A stretch of DNA of 64,000 bases from Chlorophyllum brunneum (taxonomy: Eukaryota; Basidiomycota; Agaricomycetes; Agaricales; Agaricaceae). The notes beneath the pieces were generated by a model. That model made no database searches and had not been told where the DNA came from. It was given only the letters and a program-made list of their open reading frames with translations. The stretch is from positions 1,984,001-2,048,000 of the forward strand of contig OY756141.1 of NCBI GenBank assembly GCA_963576785.1, given 5' to 3'. The translations under genes were made by a program, and so were the position numbers. The stretch's first letter is position 1, and each line of letters begins with the position of its first letter. Shown here piece by piece: positions 33,885 to 45,452 of this stretch.

Positions 33885-35376
33885 ATGGCGTTCGCTATTG
33901 AATTATCCCAGATTACTCATCAGGTGAGATAATTCTCCAAGTCATTTCCCATGCCGGTGTATATAGCTGCTTTGATATCCCAGGGGATGACTATCATTCA
34001 GTAAGCATTCTTGTCATCGCTCAGAGTGCTTGACACCAATATAGGCCGACAGAGATGACCACTATCCTGGGATACTCTTTCGCCGTTGCTGTCGTTCTTG
34101 GCAGCATCGCCCTTTGGGGGATCCAGAGAAATTGGCTTGCCCATCGCCGATACAACCCACTTGGAGTCCCTGGTAAGAAGAAGTCCAAGAGTAAACCGGA
34201 CCTCACGGACCATCTTGAGCTAACTGGTGTGCCGCTGCCAAAGCCCCTACTGGACTTTGACATAGATAATGCCTTACCGAGGCCTTATCGTCCCTTCCGT
34301 TGGGCGTATCACCAGACCATGTGTATGTGGTCATGATCTATCGAATAACCGTAACGGTTGCTTAACCACACATATCACCTCTAGCCTTACAAAACATGGA
34401 ACCGGACTGGTGGCTGGAGCTGGAAAGTACATATCGCGAACGCATTGCGCAGCGAAAGGCACTCTATGCCCGTCACGGTACAAGAATTATTGATATGCTT
34501 CCTGGGAGCGAGAGTGCCTGTATCGAGCTCGTGGAGATGGTGATCCAGTTCCTTTGCGTTCGCTATCCAAATCAATTCCACCTCGATTCCTCGGGCATTT
34601 TCCATAACACAATACTGGAGAAGAGTGTCGATACCAAGAAAATCTGCAATCCATTGATATTCCTGCTGGAGAACATACCAGAAGACTTTCTAATTGTCCA
34701 GGGGGACGAGGAGACTGGGCTGTACCATTTCTGCGCAGGAGTTTCAGCTTCAGCTGTCGGTTGGAATATGAGCATGAAGATTGGAAAGCCACTGCACGAG
34801 GTCCATGGCCCCGTGCCTTTCTACAAGGAAAAGATGCAACATTCGATGGACCGGTATGTGAACCAACCACCTGCCCAGAAGTCGGATTCCCTCAAACAAA
34901 CCAGTAGATTTTTCACCAAGATGTCCTGTGACAAACCGATACAAAGAGGCTCGTGGGGTTTTGAGGTCGGTCAACCACTCTATATGCAGACTGATGACCC
35001 CCATTGGGCTAGTAGAGATGTCCAGGATCCGAACCTGGATATCAACGACATTCATCTGCGTGTTGACTGGCAAACCTTGAGGCGACTACCAAAGTCACGA
35101 GCGATCGTGTTCAACTTCAAAGCCTTGTTTACACCAGTAACGCGATTTCGTGACGAGCCTTTCATTCCTCACCTTGTTGCAACTGTCCTGGAGGAAAGTG
35201 AAAAATCGTTTATGGAATACAAGTCGGCCTTTCACACAGTGCACAAGGTTTTACCCGCACTGAAGAGTTGGGCTAGAGAACAGGAGGAGAAAGGATGGGT
35301 CCCTGAAGGCTGGAAGGTTCGGACACTGGACGAAAATCCATTTTACCCGGGTTGGGAGTCACATCACAGGTACTAG
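33885..35376 (+). CDS. DUF3445 / haem-dependent oxidative N-demethylase-like protein
   Basis: The core belongs to the DUF3445 (HRQ) family, whose bacterial relatives include haem-dependent dimethylamine demethylases. Conserved blocks: RPFRWAYHQTM, MEPDWWLELESTYRERI, LIFLLENIPEDFLIVQGDEE, GLYHFCAGVSASAVGWNMSM, KIGKPLHEVHGPVPFYKEKM, HLRVDWQTLRRLPKSRAIVF, FNFKALFTPVTRFRDEPF, HTVHKVLPALKSWA. A transmembrane helix (ILGYSFAVAVVLGSIALWGI) sits near the N-terminus, as in other fungal members. The start at 33885 uses two small exons (the second 17 nt, GMTIIQ) that fit by phase; if these are not used, the start is ATG 34055. Substrate unknown. Confidence 0.85.
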
Positions 35377-35450
35377 GTCTGCAGTGTGGAAGGTCATAAC
35401 GAGTTTACGCCGTTAATCACGGACGGTACCATGTTCCGATCGTCTTTCCG

Positions 35451-37060
35451 CTAGTCATCCATGAGCTCAGCTAGTTCTCGTTCTTCGTCCTCCGTCATTT
35501 GAGATACTTTAGTATCCATTGTTGAAGTAGGCGTTTCTTCAATGGGTTCCAGCTTCATTGGCGGAGGTGTGAGCAGTTCTGGGTAAGTGGAATGTGAACG
35601 TAGTGTGAGACGCACGCGGGGAGAAAACACATACCGATAAGCCTCCATTTTCTGATCGTTCCATCCAAACTGGTGCTGACGACCCAGGGTTCTACTCTTG
35701 CAAGACCGTCAGCACCAATTGACCTCCGTACCCAGAGCCGCAGCGCAAGTATATCATGCCAGTGAGCATCCACTTTGCGTATGAACTCTGGTTCATCAAA
35801 AGTGGAGAGGTCATAGACTCTAATGATATCCTCCGAACCGGTAATTAAATATGGCTCGCTCACATCAGTGAGGCCAACCGGAAGGATGCAACGAACTTGT
35901 TTAGGGTGTGTGATAGGCTGGGGTAGCTTGGTTTCCCCTCCGGCCACGAGATCTGGATCGAGGTTGATTTGAACTGTTTCATCCGCCGAGGCTCAAAGGA
36001 CGCTGGTGAACTACCCTGCAACGCAAGGGAAAAAAAATCCTCGACATACCGGTCCATAGTTGCCCCTTGCCATAAATCATGTCATTGATTCTCGTGCGGT
36101 GACAACCAAGCTCGTGTTTCAGCGAAGCCCTCCAACGGGGGTTAGGTCCCGATTCTCTTGACAGCCCCCAAATCTTGATGATGCCCATGGTATCACCCGT
36201 ATATAAAATGATTGAACCGCTCGAGTCAGCCCTTCCTTGAAGACATTCTACAGGCCGAGTGTGGGACGATATCGAGCCCAAACTGGCCAGCGACTGGCTC
36301 TCAGTTGGATTGGAGATATTCCTTTGCGAGAGTTCAGCTGGACCAGAGGCCGACTGGAGATCGCTCACCAAAAGCGGACAAATTTATCCGAGCTCCCTGA
36401 GACCAGTAACCCCAGAGAGGGGAAGACATAGAGCGCTTTCACGAAATCTTCGTGTGCATCAGTGGATGAGATCAAACTCTTGCTCTGATCTTGCACGTCA
36501 AATACAGTCTGATCGGCAGAATGAAAGGATCGTTCACCTCAGTATCCCACAGCTTGATCGTCTGTAACAACGTGGAGTAAGGCGATGCATCGACAAACAG
36601 AGCTTTGACAGACCTTGTCCCAAGAACCAGTAATCAATATTTTTTGATCACCAGACCCGAACACCTTGTCACAGAACGCTAGAGTTGTTACAGGGGCTGT
36701 GTGTCCTCTGTAAATCTGCAATGACTCTCCGGACTGAAATGAAGAAGGAAATTAAAATGGTCGGTATGTGCATTGTGGACGAGTGTTGAAGAACGGACTT
36801 CGAGGTCCATCTTTCTCGCAACAGCTGTGCTTTCTGCAAGCCAGGCGACTCCATCTTTGATGACGATATCAAGGGCTTTGCCCCGTAGGTGTATCGGCTC
36901 TCCAATATCCTTCGTCCGTTCTGCTTTTTTCTTCCTTGCCTTGAAACACAATGTTTATGGGAGGTTGATCAGAAACTCTTAGAATAGAGAAACACACTTC
37001 GTCGAGAAGGAGATGGGCTTCAGAGACAAGAAAGTTTGATGATGCGTCAGATAGGGCCAT
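35451..37060 (-). CDS. WD40-repeat protein
   Basis: A beta-propeller protein of roughly 430 aa that I cannot assign to a named family. The N-terminus is MALSDASSNFLVSEAHLLLD, then a basic/acidic linker (ARKKKAERTKDIGEPIHLRG) and repeats: DIVIKDGVAWLAESTAVARK, YRGHTAPVTTLAFCDKV...ILITGSWDK, LASLGSISSHTRPVECLQG, IILYTGDTMGIIKIWGLSRE, HRTRINDMIYGKGQLWTG, PYLITGSEDIIRVYDLSTFD and VVSTSLDGTIRKWRL. The tail is acidic (MTEDEERELAELMDD). An intron after LLLDE removes a stretch that would otherwise give an in-frame stop. The 3' end is 74 bp from that of DUF3445. Confidence 0.75.
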
Positions 37061-37620
37061 CTGTCGTCGGAGTGGGCCCAAGAAGCCGGGTGGGTGCGAG
37101 GGCGAAAGATCTGGTTTCCGTTATCTGGTCGGCAACATGACGTGTGTTGGTCCATAGACCAAGCAACTGCCTCGTGATCCAATAATAATTTTGACTCGAG
37201 CACGAGGTGGACGTCCGATCCCTGGCGAACACTAGCGACAACTATATATTCAGTCGTTGATCAAGTGATAGGTAACAATACAGAGCAGAGTAGTATGAGC
37301 TACACCAGAAAGCCCCGAGGCAACGAGCCTCCAAGGCGGAGAGGCAAATTATACAGCGAAAGACAAAAAAGAAACGATACGAAAAAAAGAAAAAAGGATT
37401 CGACAATTAACTCGAAGGGAGGCGGGAGGATACAGCTTTTGGAATTAACCGAAGGTCAGGCTAATGTTTACGGAGTAAGGGCGCCTGCAAGAGTGAAGAA
37501 TAAAAATATAGGGAGAACTGAAGGAGCGGCGGGTATCAGTTAAGCAAGGCTGGCAGCAAAAGAATGTGACAGCAAATAAATTAGTCATTTACGGTTGAAA
37601 GGATGGTGTGGCGAGTTAGG
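37061..37620. other. Intergenic between PKA and the WD40 gene
   Basis: Holds the WD40 gene promoter and the PKA 3' UTR. A 92-codon + strand frame (37265-37543) is lysine/arginine-rich with no similarity I know; I do not call it a gene. Confidence 0.5.
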
Positions 37621-39097
37621 CTAAAAGTCTGGAAAGTGATATGAAAGCATATCGCTGCGAATTTGTTCAGCAATTGTGGCATCATCTTGGAAGAAGCCCG
37701 GAATATCTTCAGTGAGAGGAATGGGTAAATTAAGGAAATTGCGAGCGTCCTCGGCGGACGAGGTACGAGGAATTATTGGAGCCTAGGCGAGAAAAATCAG
37801 GTAAGATATAGAATGGCACCATCATAAATAAAAAAGAGTGTACGTTTATTTCACGTCGCTCCAGGGCCTCCCAGTCAACACCCCGAAACCAAGCATGTTG
37901 AAGGATATCCTGAACTCCATTGCTGACATTTCCTAGGCGTTTGCTCCTATCCGGGATTAGAAATCCTCTGATGAGATCCTTGGAGAGGCGATCCAGTGTC
38001 CGAGGCCAATAAACATCGCCAACAAGGATCTTCTCATATATGCCATACGGGGTTTCGTCGAAGAAAGGTGGGTAACCAACAAGCATCTCGTAGCAAAGGA
38101 CGCCACAAGCCCACCAGTCAGCGGCCTTTCCGTGGCCATCAGATTGGATTACTTCAGGTGCAAGATATTCTGGTGTACCACAGAGAGTCCAGGTACGATC
38201 GTCCACTACCTTAGCGAAACCAAAGTCGGTAAGGCGAAGATAGCCGCGGGAGTCGAGGAGCAAATTTTCTGGCTTTAGATCACGATAAACGATGTTGTAG
38301 GAATGTAGATATCTGAGAGCCAGCACTATTGTCGATAGATAGAAACGAGTGACATCCGGAGTAAATCGCTGCGCGCGTCTAAGATGGGTAAAAAGCTCGC
38401 CACCAGGAACATATGACATCAACATATAGATGTTGAGGCCATCCTGGAAAGTTGCAAAAAGGTCGACGATAAAGGGATGCTGGACGCGAGCCAAGATGTA
38501 GCCTTCGGCTTTTACATGTTCGATCTGGTGAAGCACGACGATTTTTGTCTTACGCAAAACCTTCATTGCGAAAAATTGATTCGTTTCCGGCTGGGGCGAT
38601 TTGTGCCTGACGAGTAGTACATGGCCAAACGTCCCTGTCCCTATGGTTTCTCTGTGAGCAACAGACCCAAATACAACGAACTGGGACATACCCAAAGTAC
38701 CGCGGACCTCAAAGTCCGACAATCGAATGCCACCAGGACCTGTAGGTTGTAGGTGCACCTGTTCGTTCTCTAGCAGATGGAGTGGTGGCTGGGGCGACTC
38801 CTCGGAAGGTTGGGTGTCAACATGTATACCACTGAAGTCGGATTGCGCCGGGGTCAAGGGCTGTGTGAACTGAGCGCGTTCTTGGGAGCCTGGGCAATCT
38901 TCGTCATCCGCATTCATATCCTCGTCAAGAAGGTAGTCGTCGTCACTACTTTCAGAATGACCAGGTGAAAGCGGAGGCGTGATAGGTGCCTTGCGAGAGA
39001 GTGAATAGTTTTGTTTTAGTTGATAACCGTGGTGGTACGGATCGGAGTCGGTTGGAAGAGATGTTGAACGAGGGAAGGAATGACTATAGGGATCCAT
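37621..39097 (-). CDS. cAMP-dependent protein kinase catalytic subunit
   Basis: AGC-family kinase controlled by cAMP through the regulatory subunit. An N-terminal extension of about 125 residues is Ser/Pro/Asp-rich, as in fungal PKA. Kinase motifs: RLSDFEVRGTLGTGTFGHV (glycine loop, formed across an intron), FFAMKVLRK (catalytic Lys), YRDLKPENLLLD, TDFGFAK, the activation loop TWTLCGTPEYLAPE, and KAADWWACGVLCYEMLVG. The last exon gives the AGC C-tail (IPRTSSAEDARNFL) and a hydrophobic end YHFPDF that fits the FxxF-type PKA terminus. Stop TAG 37623-37621. A 51-nt intron (38691-38641) is itself open in frame (see findings). Confidence 0.95.
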
Positions 39098-39653
39098 GGA
39101 AAGGAGTGGTAAGGTTCTGTTGAGGTTTTTGTGATGAGATATGAAGGGAGAAAGTAGATGTGTTTCTATGGATTTTGACCTCTGGAGAGTAAAAGAAGTG
39201 ATAGGAGTGAGGCAGGCTGTTGTAAAGGTGGTCGAATGAATAGACGTTGAGCCGGGGATCAAGCGAGGACTTCGGGAGACTAATTAGCTTTCGGAGGGAA
39301 GGTGGCAAAGAAAAAGGACCACTGAGGTGGCCAAGACGCACTGCACGAGACCAGCGTCTGCAGAGGTAGATGGAGGAGAGGGTGAGAGAGAGGCAGGGAG
39401 CCGGTGAGAGCGTATCTGCCAGACCAACCCGCCCCCAAATGGGCGCAGTGTGATGCGTGACAGGGTCACGGTTGCGTCAAGATCAAGCCTGACTGGCTGT
39501 CGTACCGCTTCTCGGCTTCTCCACACTCACCACGGCTGTTTCGATCACTTTTCTTCGCATGTCAATTCGAGCAAACTACTGACTACTCGACTCCGTCGTC
39601 TCAGGTTTCTCAGACTCCAAAAGCAAACGTTGGTATCCCATACAACTCGCAAA
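39098..39653. other. Intergenic: PKA promoter and dioxygenase 3' end
   Basis: No convincing coding sequence. Frames at 39450-39800 (+) are antisense to the last exon of the dioxygenase or short. Confidence 0.5.
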
Positions 39654-40807
39654 TCACTCGAACCTCCCCCCCTTCTCCGGCTCCAGCCGCAACATACAGC
39701 GGCACAAAGTGGTCTTCCCTCGGGTGTGAAGCGCGAAATCCCGTGTGCCGGGTCAAATCAAACAACGCCTTCTTACGTTGCTCCGCCTGTCCCAGATTAG
39801 CAACCCGATTGCCTTGGACACCGAAACAGGGGAAAAGATCCTCACATCAACTATTCCGACTGCAGAATGAATTGCTCTGTCAAAAACCTTATGGTTTTCA
39901 GTCGCAGTCGCTGGAGAAAACGATCTTCTGTCCCTTAAGTTGTGAGCTGTCAATCCCCCCGACAACACCAAAATTCCTTTCTCCCTGTTGAAATTTCAGG
40001 TCCATCAGCCCGTCATGCCCGAAACACTTCTTGGTAAACATAAATTCTACCAACCGGAGTTTCGCGACCGCTTCTCCCAACGCCCAATTCTTCTCCGGAC
40101 TCATGCTCGCGTCAATCGAAACTTGGACGATTGGGACGTTCGTAAACTCCTCTCCGAACATCAAACGGAAAGGTACAAATACTCCATGATCAAGACCTGG
40201 ACCTTGGAAGCCACGCCCATCCTCGCCACGCGGCTCCAACTTGGATGTAGTCCTCGCGAGATGTCCATGCTATGAATCATTTTACTTAGCAGGAGAGCTC
40301 CCCTATATGTTAAGCATGACCCACTCTTTTGTACAGGTCGACGACTTGTTTAGATAACTCAGTATCACCGCGCGAGGTGAACTTTAGTTGGTAGAGATGT
40401 GGAGGAAACCCATAGTAATCCATAAGCAGAGGCTGATTGTCTCCGTAATCCGTTACTATAGAGATCGGGTCAGTCGCGTGTAACAGAGATCTACAAGCCA
40501 CGATTGCCCTACCTAATCGTTCGCTTAATGTCTCCCAGTGAGCGCTGAACACCACGATTCCTTTTGGGTTGTACTTTTTTAACAACGCTGGTCCAAAGTC
40601 TTTCAAGAAAGTTGCCAGGTGTCCCCCTGGACCTTGGTATCCCATCACGGGATCGCTATACCCTTCTTCCGGAAACGCTAGCATAGGCGATCCATGCGCA
40701 AAGAAGAATGAAGGGATTTTGTCCGGTGTTGAAGGGAGTTCCTCAAGAGCTCTACGCCATTCCGCCTGATTACTCATTCTGCCCCCGATAGGTATGCCTG
40801 ACAACAC
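39654..40807 (-). CDS. Extradiol aromatic-ring dioxygenase, LigB/DODA type
   Basis: The family of non-haem enzymes that includes plant and fungal 4,5-DOPA extradiol dioxygenase. Metal-ligand and active-site histidines appear in AHGSPML, FSAHWET, LDHGVFVPF and REDHFVPL. Other family blocks: YNPKGIVVFSAHWE, DYYGFPPHLYQLKF, LEPRGEDGRGFQGPG, VPIVQVSIDASMSPEKNW and LSGGLTAHNLRD. Exons join by phase, for instance DLYKR to HGHLARTTSK across a 51-nt intron with GTGGGT donor. Stop taken as TGA 39656-39654. Start either 40807 or the in-frame Met at 40777. The substrate (a catechol, perhaps DOPA) is inferred. Confidence 0.9.
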
Positions 40808-41479
40808 TGGAAGGAAGTTCTTCGCAAATCAAATAAGCGACCGCAAGATTCCCAAATCAGTGGGCACAGAACGGTGGTTGAGAATAGGTGTGTGGATAAG
40901 AGGATGATGGACGGTGTCCAGAGCCAGACCAATTATGAATGTAAAGCAGAGACCCAGATGGCGCTATAAGTAGTGATTAGTGATTCATGTGCAGGCCCCG
41001 GATGTGTCAAGGGTTTCCCATATACTAACTGGCATTGACAAAGATGTAAGCATTCGTGTCTGCTCACTAAGGCACTCATATCAATGACCAAGGCAGCTTA
41101 GATAATGGGTGCCACTGACCTCAAGCCTTTTCCTGACACGAAGCCCGATATTGCCACACTGATCATGACTGTCAACATGTTACCACTTTTGTCCAACATT
41201 CAAGCTCAAGTACTCAGCGTCCCCCTGGTTTCGGAAGTGCCCAAACACCCACCGCGAGTGATAACGTTCGGTTGGATTTCAGTGTCCACATATTCCTCAT
41301 GGTGTTAATACTGCTGACCTGTCGTCTTTCGTGGTCAGTGCTGTCTCAGTTTGGATTTTTAGGATATGACTACGCTACAACATCTAAGTGCGGAATGACG
41401 TCATACCGGCCGTTCGATGGATTTCAAGGCGCGAGAACTTTCCAGAACAACATATATCCTACTTATCGATTGCGTAAAA
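40808..41479. other. Intergenic, 670 bp
   Basis: Dioxygenase promoter plus the 3' region of the unknown gene. A 67-codon frame at 41105-41308 (+) is unsupported. Confidence 0.5.
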
Positions 41480-44366
41480 TCAGGGAGGTGCAGGGAAGAC
41501 TGCGGGCATGTTGAACTCCAGCGGTCGGGTGACGTCCACCAGCCAATCTTTCCATTCTGCTTCCTTCTCGCGTTGTCCAACAATCTCTTGCAGTTGTCTG
41601 AGCGTCGGGTTGTGAGCATGAAGTACGAATGTATAGTCCAAGAAGTCCTTCTCTTGTTGGTGGATTATTATGCTGTTCCCCCCAAACACTACGAATTCAG
41701 AAACGTCGACATATCCATCTCCAGTGATCTGTGAAGATGTGAGTAGTTGATTAAAATAACTTCGCCGAGACGGCATGAACTTACGACAAATGGCGGGGCC
41801 AGGGGCAAGTCCTTCCTAGAGCCACTAATATTAATGTTCATAGTTAAGCCTCCTTTCTGTGGCCAAACAGACGATAAGGAAGTGATGGCTTTTGTAAGGA
41901 GAGCTTCAGTTGCTACATCCAGTCTGTTTCCCAGGTGTTCCATGAGCTCTTGAGAAGAATAGCATCCTAGCGACAGACAGTAGCTTGACATGAGGTCTCT
42001 GAAAATATTGTCACCATGGAGTAAATAGAGAAGGAACAACAGGGTTACTTGAGCCGTAGTGTCGACCTTTTCAACCACTTGGAAAGAGGGTCCATGTCGA
42101 GCTGGGTCGTAGTAAACGTAAACTCCGTGCATGTATCCTGGATGCGTCCTTGAGTGAAAGCAACTACTTGAAACACTGTTTCGGAAGTGTGTGCAGCCAA
42201 GTCCAAGACAGCCATATCACCGGCTAAACTTGCACCATCGTGCCTTTCTCCTTGTTCTCTTTCAGTCCGCATCTCGATGTTATTGCTCGAGTTATCTTCA
42301 TTAGACGCATGGACGCATTTGTATTCCTCGTATAGCTTGAAGAATCGAGCCAACTTGGAGTCTTCTGAAATCAGAAGGGGTCGTATCATATCTGCCCGTG
42401 GTAGAGATTGATCGCCAACAGATGTAGCCGGCTGCGTCCCGTCCCCAACAGTGCAAGAAGGTTCAAAAGCTGTAGTGTCTGTGCCTGGAACCCCTACTGC
42501 GGGCACCGTGCTTGGTGCCGGAGTTGGTGAGAGACAAAGAGGACCACCGGTAGTGGTAGATGTTAAAGGTAGCAGCGGGGTCAATTGGACATCGGTACGG
42601 AATTGTGCGTCGTGCTACCATTAATGAGTTGAGTGCCGAGAGGTTAAAAAGCACGACAAACCTGAGGACGTGAAGAGGGTAATTGAAGGCCTGCTAGTCC
42701 GGCTTGGGCCAAATCTTTGACCTCTGGATCGGGCCGGAGAGCAGGGGACGTCCGAAAGGACGAAGGTTGCGCGGATGATGGCAGCGATGAAATAAACCTA
42801 ATAGAATTTTTAGCTTTCCAGGGACCGGGATTTTGGTGTCAGCATTGATACATACGTGGAACTAGATTTTTGTCGTTGATTTGAAGCATCGGACAGATCC
42901 GGGCACCGCGATGCGGCCAGATGACTAGAAAGTGCAGTAGGAATGAGCTCGGCCTGTTTGTTGTCAGTCAGCTGTTCGGTGCGCCCCGGTTGAACTGGCG
43001 GTTGGGGTGTCGGCAGACCGTGTTCGTGTAGTGAAGAATCTCGGGCAGGGGTCACGAATTTTTCCGGTATCTGAACAACCGGTAGACTCTCAAAATCGCG
43101 GAGAGTAGGCACCACACCAGTGGTATCACCCTGTTGTCCAGCATTGAACGTCAAGGAGATTTCTTCAACCCCTGGCTCCTTTTTAATGGACAGAACTGAA
43201 TCCGATTCCTGGTGTAGTGCCTGTGCCTGCTTTTGTTTGAAATCCTGAAGATCGCTTTGTACAAAGGCCGAAAGATCAATCCTCTTTGTCTTTCTTGGCT
43301 TGACCTTTCTGGACTGTTTTAAGGGGCCAATGAGGTCCGAGTTGCCTTGTGTGGATGGGGTAAATGTAGCACTATTAGAGTCGGTCTCCATCTTTTTATA
43401 CATCCCGACGAAAACGATCTCTGGACTTGGGCTCTGCAGGGAATGTCAGAGTGAAAACCAGGGTATATGGCTCGGATATTTACCCTCTGAGATCTCAATG
43501 TGACAGGCCGGGTAGGGTTAGGTGTAGATGCCGAATTATCTTCCGCTGCGGACTGCCTGGACTCAGTGGCGGGTGTACCGCTTACTTGAGGTTTTTGGTA
43601 GGAGGTATGAACTTCCATGCTTTGGAAACCGATAGATGGTCTTGGTCCTGTTTCCTTGGTTATGATCTTTTCGCGGCGGGTGTATGACAGAGGACTAGGG
43701 GCTAGAGGAGGAGAAGGAGAAGGAGGAGACTGCTGACTTCCAACTAAGTGAGAATAAAGCCAAAATTTTAGATGGTATGTATTGACCTCGTCGAAGAGAA
43801 AGGCGAAGAAATGGACATAGAAGGAAGTGAGATGCCTTCGACGGATCGTAATAGGTGAGTGACAGTATCTTCCAACGCATCAGACAGAGCCAATTCTAAA
43901 ATTTGGGGAGAAACATACCCTTGAGATGAGCCTCTACAAAAAGACTATGAAATGGAGCAATGGCTTGAACTAGCCTCACATAGCTAGCTGCCAAAGGGTG
44001 ATCGAGACAGTGAGCGGGCATGAATGGTACATTAATGTCCAGAGTATATCCAACAGCGCCCCGAAGAGTTTTCTGTGCCGTCTAATACAGGATGTAAGCG
44101 ACATATGGTCCATCTCGCTCCGTTACGCACGATCAATAGTTTTATTATCTATGAAATACATTAACAGGTATTCGACAAAGGATAACAGACGACACCTTTG
44201 GCCTCGCGGCAGTATAGTATGCTTTGGGATCGCTCAACCAGGCGGCAAGTTTTATTGCAGTATCGGCGTAGTCCCTGACGGTGGGTTTCTTCAGATGAGC
44301 TTCATAAATGCTAAAGAGTCTATCATTGTTCTTGGTGACCTTTTCATTTCCTGGAGATTGAGACAT
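41480..44366 (-). CDS. Large unrecognised protein with helical N-terminus
   Basis: About nine exons joined by phase. The N-terminus is MSQSPGNEKVTKNNDRLFSI, then YEAHLKKPTVRDYADTAIK, AWLSDPKAYYTAARPK, and after an intron of about 110 nt VGYTLDINVPFMPAHCLDHP, YVRLVQAIAPFHSLFVEAHL. The middle is disordered, Ser/Pro/Gln-rich, with a basic patch (KQSRKVKPRKTKRIDL) that could be a nuclear signal. The C-terminal third is folded-looking: SKLARFFKLYEEYKCV, VVAFTQGRIQDTCTEFTFTT, DGYVDVSEFVVFGGNSIII, LRQLQEIVGQREKEAEWKDW, ending in VFPAPP. I know no family for it. The start at 44366 was chosen because the helical block lies in frame; an internal ATG at 44021 is the alternative. Confidence 0.65.
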
Positions 44367-45452
44367 GCTGGTGCAGCGGTGGATGATGGAAGTGGCAGTG
44401 CACTGGCAGGTTTGGAAAGTCGCATAAACCCGAAGCTTGTGGGACTCAGGAGATTGAGGGAACAACAGTTAGTCGAGTACCACAGAATGAGCGTCCAGAC
44501 TACGAATGTTAGGGGTTAAGCTGTGGACCCGTGTTGCGGGATCAATGGTCATTTCCATTATGCGTTCCAATATGTGGTAACCTCAGGTTCTCCCGAGATT
44601 TCCCTTGTAAAAGCCTCTGTAGTCGGTGCACACCACTCATGTGGCCATACTAATCACAGAATCCATCCAAATGTAGTTCCATTCTCACCATTCTCTTTGT
44701 CAGTAAGGTTTGCCTCGCGGAAACCAGGCCTCAAAACGCGACCACTGCTCAGCCAACGTACAGCCGAGTGTCTTTACGTGCTCCTGCTGCATATTTCAGA
44801 AGACAAAGACCTGGTATGCAAGCAGGCAGCTGGCATTCAGTGCGAGTCAGAGTCACAAAACATGATGCATGACCTGTACAGACCGCTCGAGCTTCTTATC
44901 CTTATTGGAGCAAGCTGAACAAGGACATTCCAACAAGGGATGAACACATCGCAGTTGGGTACATAAGAGGGCCTTTCAAACCGACTGCAATCATCGCTGC
45001 AGCCGAGCTCTTGTCTGTCGGGTGTTCTCGCCATATTGAGGTGTGTATATGATTAATTCCCTAGTTACCGTCATATAAACCGTCAAATCGCCCACGACAC
45101 CTCGAAATTCCGATTTGGTACTACATCAATCACCTACCTGAAATTTGAAACGCCCATCAAATTCAGTGGACATTCCCCTGGCTTAACGGCGAGCTAGCAG
45201 GTGCCAGTCTGCTACAGGGTTGACTGGCGGTTCTTTGCTTGGTTTCCACCAAATACCATAGGTCAGCTCGCCTCACTTGATGAATGAGGATCGATTTCTC
45301 ATAATGTACCCTCACAGACAACCCCTCAGGCATTTTTAATCCTCATAGACCTACCGTGCCCATATATTGTCTGTACCAGGGAACGGCCTTTGCTAAACCT
45401 GGACGAACGCCGGAAGGTTCTTGGAGGCGGTGGATCCGCTTTTATACTCTGT
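44367..45452. other. Long divergent intergenic region
   Basis: About 1.1 kb between the starts of the unknown protein and PDE1. A 131-codon frame (44523-44918, +) and a 65-codon frame on the other strand lack any family signal or splicing support. Probably two promoters; nothing else seen. Confidence 0.5.

Noticed and set aside
37265..37543. 92-codon + strand frame rich in Lys and Arg
   Set aside because: Lies in the WD40 gene promoter/PKA 3' region, purine-rich low complexity, no partner exon.
44523..44918. 131-codon + strand frame in the PDE1 upstream region
   Set aside because: No recognisable domain, no signal peptide, no consensus introns extending it; its composition does not look like the neighbouring genes.
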